Shown here one piece after another: positions 7,322 to 9,091 of a DNA stretch of 9,091 nucleotides (the first letter of the stretch is position 1; each line of letters opens with the position of its first letter). A model generated the notes under the pieces. It made no database searches. It was not told the origin of the DNA and saw nothing but the letters and a program-made list of their open reading frames with translations. The position numbers and the translations under genes were made by a program. Where the stretch lies: positions 1 through 9,091 of the forward strand of contig JAACEH010000041.1 in NCBI GenBank assembly GCA_011682595.1, written 5' to 3'. This DNA is from Anaerolineaceae bacterium. Its GTDB lineage: Bacteria; Planctomycetota; Phycisphaerae; FEN-1346; JAACEH01.

Positions 7322-7351
7322 TGCCACGGCGGCAAGCCCCGCCGTGCCACA
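7322..7351 (-). repeat. REP-like palindromic unit F (family 2), inverted
   Basis: Read on the minus strand it begins TGTGGCACGGC like unit E. Arms are GCCACGGCGG (7323-7332) and CCGCCGTGCC (7339-7348) with a six-base loop. The unpaired position corresponds to the G/G mismatch of unit E, while the inner stem bases differ from E in a paired fashion. E and F thus form a convergent pair of one family. Confidence 0.7.
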
Positions 7352-7729
7352 CCGCCGGATTGCCGTAAGATCTTATCCAAGTCGGCTGCTCCGTGATGGC
7401 CCGCGATACGTGTGGAGCGAAAGGAGGTTACTGTGAGACGCAATGCCTGCGTTGGCCGGCCAGGGGGCAGCAAATTGGCCCCGCACGCCCCCGGCCCCCG
7501 ACCGCCGATCGGAGGGCCTTTCGGCCGGCAAAAGCGCCCACAAAGTTGTCGGGCAGGTGGCAGCTTGGTTGGCGCCATTTTGGCGGATGTATGGCACACT
7601 CCTGGTGAATCATGCGGGTTTACCTGACAGACGGCCTGTGGTTGCGCCAACGTCGTGGGCAGCGAAGTGCCACCACAATTTATCGCCAGCTTCTTTCTGG
7701 CCGGTAACCAGTTGCCACGCAATGCGTTA

Positions 7730-7742
7730 CGAGCGATGCTCG
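7730..7742. promoter_or_regulatory. Short inverted repeat upstream of the sigma-54 motif
   Basis: CGAGC-GAT-GCTCG, five pairs around a three-base centre, ends 17 bases before the sigma-54 -24 element. Such symmetric sites can bind dimeric regulators, though enhancer sites for sigma-54 activators usually lie 80-200 bp upstream. The motif is short enough to occur by chance. Confidence 0.25.
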
Positions 7743-7758
7743 CCGTTGGGCATCTGAA

Positions 7759-7775
7759 CTGGCACGCCGATTGCT
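7759..7775 (+). promoter_or_regulatory. Sigma-54 (RpoN) promoter motif
   Basis: CTGGCACG-CCGA-TTGCT fits the sigma-54 -24/-12 consensus YTGGCACGrNNNTTGCW at every strongly conserved position; only the weak purine after the first block is missed. The invariant GG (7761-7762) and GC (7773-7774) are ten bases apart from GG end to GC start, as required. Transcription would start near 7786, running into a hairpin (7862-7880), a long compound stem (7923-7993) and the ORF at 8015. It lies outside any recognised gene, and a possible activator of the NtrC class is encoded at 4804-6345. Confidence 0.55.
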
Positions 7776-7861
7776 TCTTGATGAGGGGTGAGGGAGAATT
7801 GACAGGTCGGAGGCTCAAGTCGCGAGGATTGAAGACCAGGTTGCTGAGTATTGAAGATGCA

Positions 7862-7880
7862 CGCACCAAGTTTTGGTGCG
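7862..7880 (+). other. 8-bp perfect hairpin
   Basis: CGCACCAA (7862-7869), loop GTT, TTGGTGCG (7873-7880). There is no U-run after it on either strand, so it is not a standard terminator. It would lie about 75 nt into a transcript from the sigma-54 motif. Confidence 0.5.
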
Positions 7881-7922
7881 CTAAGAATGACGACCGCACC
7901 GGGGGGTAAGAGGCTTTGTCAA

Positions 7923-7993
7923 GCGGGCGGCATGAGATGTTCTGGCGGCGGTCGACGGGGATCCGCGTCCGCCGGCCGCCGGCTGCCGCCCGC
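7923..7993 (+). other. 71-nt compound stem, candidate RNA leader element
   Basis: The outer stem is ten perfect pairs, GCGGGCGGCA (7923-7932) with TGCCGCCCGC (7984-7993). Inside it, GGCGGCGG (7944-7951) pairs with 7969-7977 with one bulged base, and ACG (7955-7957) with CGT (7966-7968) at the top. It ends seven bases before AGGAG (8001-8005), the ribosome binding site of the ORF at 8015, a position suited to a 5' leader structure. I do not recognise a known riboswitch class in it. Confidence 0.45.
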
Positions 7994-8014
7994 CCGCAAC
8001 AGGAGTGACTTCCG

Positions 8015-8353
8015 ATGAGTGGCGACAGAAAAGCATTCACTGGCCGACGCAAAGGGCGGATGCACGTTGTGAACGTCGGTCCGTGTTTTACCTGTGGCTT
8101 TCGCAACGTTTGCTGGTTCGCCGGGCTGGGTTGGGATGCGGTCAACCATGTGGGCCGCGCTCAGTCGGATTTCCAGGAGCCGCCGTGCAGTCGGCTGAAG
8201 GCTGTCCCGACCATGCCCTCCGACCGCGTGGCGCCGCCGGCCGGACAGGCCCGCCGCGTAAGGACAGCGAAGCAGCAGAGTCATTCGACTCCCGCCGGAC
8301 CGGCTCACCGGCCCGTGGGGTCGACCGACTCTGATTCGAACAGGCCGGGCTGA
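8015..8353 (+). CDS. Hypothetical small protein with CxxCx5C cluster
   Basis: Not recognised. 112 codons starting at ATG with AGGAG (8001-8005) nine bases upstream. Third codon positions are G or C in roughly 70 percent of codons by hand count, lower than in the neighbouring genes but in keeping with translation in this frame. The N-terminal half is basic then contains Cys24, Cys27, Cys33 (GPCFTCGFRNVCWF) among hydrophobic residues, which could bind a metal. The C-terminal half (about 57-112) is Pro, Ser, Arg rich and probably disordered. No signal peptide or membrane segment. It would follow the compound stem at 7923-7993 and possibly the sigma-54 promoter at 7759. Its stop codon lies in the loop of a 6-bp hairpin. 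Open frames overlap it on both strands, so it may be a chance ORF. Confidence 0.3.
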   Translation: MSGDRKAFTGRRKGRMHVVNVGPCFTCGFRNVCWFAGLGWDAVNHVGRAQSDFQEPPCSRLKAVPTMPSDRVAPPAGQARRVRTAKQQSHSTPAGPAHRPVGSTDSDSNRPG

Positions 8354-8366
8354 TCCGTAACCCGGC
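8344..8366 (+). other. Hairpin around the stop of the small ORF
   Basis: GCCGGG (8344-8349) pairs with CCCGGC (8361-8366) across an 11-base loop that contains the TGA stop (8351-8353) of the ORF at 8015. No U-run follows. It may end or protect a transcript, or be incidental in GC-rich DNA. Confidence 0.3.
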
Positions 8367-8402
8367 GATCGGTCCAAAGGCCAATGTCGGGGATCTCCCG
8401 TT

Positions 8403-8418
8403 CCCGACGGCCGTCGGG
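8403..8418. other. 16-bp perfect palindrome
   Basis: CCCGACGGCCGTCGGG is a perfect inverted repeat with no spacer, 28 bases before the large hairpin at 8446. It could be a binding site for a dimeric protein or simply GC-rich coincidence; there is no neighbouring promoter that would make it an operator. Confidence 0.45.
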
Positions 8419-8445
8419 CCGGTAAGGAAAGCTTCCACGAAGTGT

Positions 8446-8524
8446 GAGCATAGCCTGCCGCTCGGAGTAACCTGCGTATCCCTGGCCACGCGGTTGCTCA
8501 AATGAGTTCGGCAGGCTATTGCTC
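8446..8524 (+). ncRNA. 79-nt extended hairpin, candidate structured RNA, terminator or mobile hairpin element
   Basis: About 29 pairs in one arm. The outer stem joins GAGCATAGCCTGCCG (8446-8460) to 8509-8524 with a single bulged T (8520). Then CTC (8461-8463) pairs with GAG (8504-8506), GAGTAACC (8465-8472) with GGTTGCTC (8492-8499, one G-U pair), and GCG (8474-8476) with CGC (8489-8491). The loop is 12 bases (8477-8488). TTTAT follows on the plus strand only, so a plus-strand 3' end is possible. It matches no RNA family I can name; tmRNA, SRP RNA, RNase P RNA and tRNA were considered and do not fit. The core motif of an integron attC site is absent. Confidence 0.45.
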
Positions 8525-8565
8525 TTTATGGGGATTCCGCGTTAACAGTTCACGGCCTTGGGCGT

Positions 8566-8597
8566 CATGGCCTGGCCTGCGGCCAGACCGTGGCACC
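8566..8597 (-). repeat. REP-like palindromic unit D (family 1), inverted
   Basis: Same family and orientation as unit C at 3093: CATGG (8566-8570), the same unpaired C/A, CTGGCC, loop TGC, GGCCAG, CCGTG (8588-8592), ending GGCACC (8592-8597). Its inner stem is one pair longer than in C and both sides changed together. Bases 8590-8597 can alternatively pair with GGGGCCAC (8605-8612). It lies downstream of the 3' end of carB. Confidence 0.7.
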
Positions 8598-8651
8598 TAT
8601 CCTTGGGGCCACGAAGCAAGAAACCACTGTTTAAACAATTTTGCAGGCGGC

Positions 8652-9091
8652 TTAGGGCATAGCCGCAGGGGTGTCGGCATTGTATTCCTGGATAGTGCGG
8701 ACTTGGGGGCGTTTGGCCTGCAGGGCGGCGATGGCCGTGACGACGCTCTTGGCGGCCATGACCGTCGTCACCAGCGGCACGTTCTCACTGATCGCGTTGC
8801 TGCGAATGGCCACCTCGTCCTGCCGCGGGTTCTTGCCGCTGGGGGTGTTGATGATCAGATTGATCTGCCGGTTCTTGATCGCGTCGACAATGTGCGGCCG
8901 GCCTTCGCGAACCTTGTTGATCCGCCTGCTCGGAACGTCGCACTCGGTCAGGAACTTGTGCGTCCCGTCGGTGGCCAGCAGCGTGAAGCCCATCTCCACC
9001 AGCCGCTCGGCCGACTCCAGGAACTCTTCCTTGTCGGCCTCCATCAGGCTGACCAGGACGTTGCCCTCGGCCGGCAACTTCATGCCCGCGG
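8652..9091 (-). CDS. carB: Carbamoyl-phosphate synthase large subunit, C-terminal MGS-like domain (5' end outside window)
   Basis: The large subunit makes carbamoyl phosphate from ammonia, bicarbonate and two ATP for arginine and pyrimidine synthesis. Only the last 145 codons are visible; the frame continues past the window edge, so the first methionine seen (9083) is internal. The segment is the allosteric MGS-like domain: NVLVSL strand, TDGTHKFL (effector-loop region), INKVREGRPHIVDAIKN, INLIINTPSGK, and the C-terminal helix TTVMAAKSVVTAI. These align by eye with the E. coli CarB end (KVHEGRPHI, YIINTTSGR), where the domain binds UMP, IMP or ornithine. The TAA stop at 8652-8654 lies in a short stem, GCGGCT (8647-8652) with AGCCGC (8661-8666). 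Neighbouring carA is not visible. Confidence 0.93.
   Translation of the reverse strand, partial: AGMKLPAEGNVLVSLMEADKEEFLESAERLVEMGFTLLATDGTHKFLTECDVPSRRINKVREGRPHIVDAIKNRQINLIINTPSGKNPRQDEVAIRSNAISENVPLVTTVMAAKSVVTAIAALQAKRPQVRTIQEYNADTPAAMP

Larger units (their letters stand above)
7352..8565. other. Gene-poor, structure-rich intergenic region
   Basis: About 1.2 kb without a recognisable protein family. Open frames on both strands give proteins of mixed, low-complexity composition (Pro, Arg, Gly, Ala rich), and base composition is visibly less GC-rich around 7590-7910 than in the flanking genes. It holds short palindromes TAAGATCTTA (7366-7375) and TGGCCGGCCA (7453-7462), a strong AAAGGAGG (7420-7427) without a convincing gene, the hairpin CGCCA-TTT-TGGCG (7573-7585), a sigma-54 motif (7759-7775) and several larger folds listed separately. 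It could be a locus for structured RNA, a decayed mobile or prophage remnant, or ordinary spacer; I cannot decide from sequence alone. Confidence 0.6.

Noticed and set aside
7276..7349. Sigma-54-like TGGCACG...TTG in repeats E and F
   Set aside because: The spacing is seven bases instead of four, and the match follows from the repeat sequence itself.
7655..7909. 84-codon plus-strand frame starting at GTG
   Set aside because: No ribosome binding site, mixed codon use, no recognisable family, and the sigma-54 motif lies inside it. A decayed gene cannot be excluded.
7940..7965. GTCGACGGGGAT resembling the tmRNA 5' motif
   Set aside because: No GGGG(G/C) 5' end, tag reading frame or TTCGAnTC 3' end at tmRNA distance.
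7150..8145. 331-codon open frame on the minus strand across the gene-poor region
   Set aside because: It overlaps the methyltransferase 3' end and both family-2 palindromes, has no ribosome site or recognisable motif, and its composition is typical of chance frames in GC-rich DNA.
8333..8400. tRNA-like T-loop (GTTCGAATC on the minus strand) with CCGAC/GTCGG flanks
   Set aside because: The T stem has only three pairs, the anticodon arm would have an 11-base loop, the spacing is too short and there is no CCA or D-arm match.
8446..8524. Integron attC site or tmRNA/SRP/RNase P RNA
   Set aside because: No GTTRRRY/RYYYAAC core boxes for attC, and none of the conserved core motifs of the three RNAs are present.

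Overview
The window looks like a chromosomal stretch of a GC-rich bacterium, probably a planctomycete of the Phycisphaerae/Sedimentisphaerales type. This is an inference from the mix of a eukaryotic-type adenylosuccinate lyase, a GAF-AAA+-Fis regulator, large non-operonic spacing with a private promoter per gene, and short GC-rich palindromic repeats between genes. No rRNA, tRNA, CRISPR array, transposase or prophage gene is visible.

Layout. 2-1408 (+) is the C-terminal part of an MMPL/RND exporter. 1536-2978 (+) is adenylosuccinate lyase (purB), with a near-consensus promoter. 2979-3162 is the gap between convergent genes and holds three REP-like hairpins. 3163-4698 (-) is a secreted DacB-type D-Ala-D-Ala carboxypeptidase/endopeptidase starting at TTG. 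It is divergent from 4804-6345 (+), a GAF/AAA+/Fis regulator; the two promoters overlap on one palindromic -10 box. 6414-7226 (+) is a solitary beta-class DNA methyltransferase whose message appears nearly leaderless. 8652-9091 (-) is the C-terminal end of carbamoyl-phosphate synthase large subunit (carB).

The 1.4 kb between the methyltransferase and carB is the least ordinary part. It has no recognisable protein family but is dense in structure: a convergent pair of palindromic repeats (7274-7351), a perfect-core sigma-54 promoter motif (7759-7775), a small hairpin (7862-7880), a 71-nt compound stem (7923-7993) just before a good ribosome binding site and a 112-codon Cys-containing ORF (8015-8353), a 16-bp palindrome (8403-8418), a 79-nt hairpin with about 29 pairs (8446-8524), and another copy of the REP-like repeat (8566-8597). 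The best reading is a possible sigma-54-driven transcription unit carrying a structured leader or small RNA and perhaps a small protein. The GAF-AAA+ protein encoded nearby is a conceivable activator, but its sigma-54 contact loop is atypical.

The named genes do not form one pathway: purine synthesis, pyrimidine/arginine precursor synthesis, cell-wall remodelling, export, regulation and DNA methylation sit side by side. Four promoters (three on +, one on -) share the pattern TTG-like/17 bp/TATAAT, which supports the gene-by-gene transcription model.
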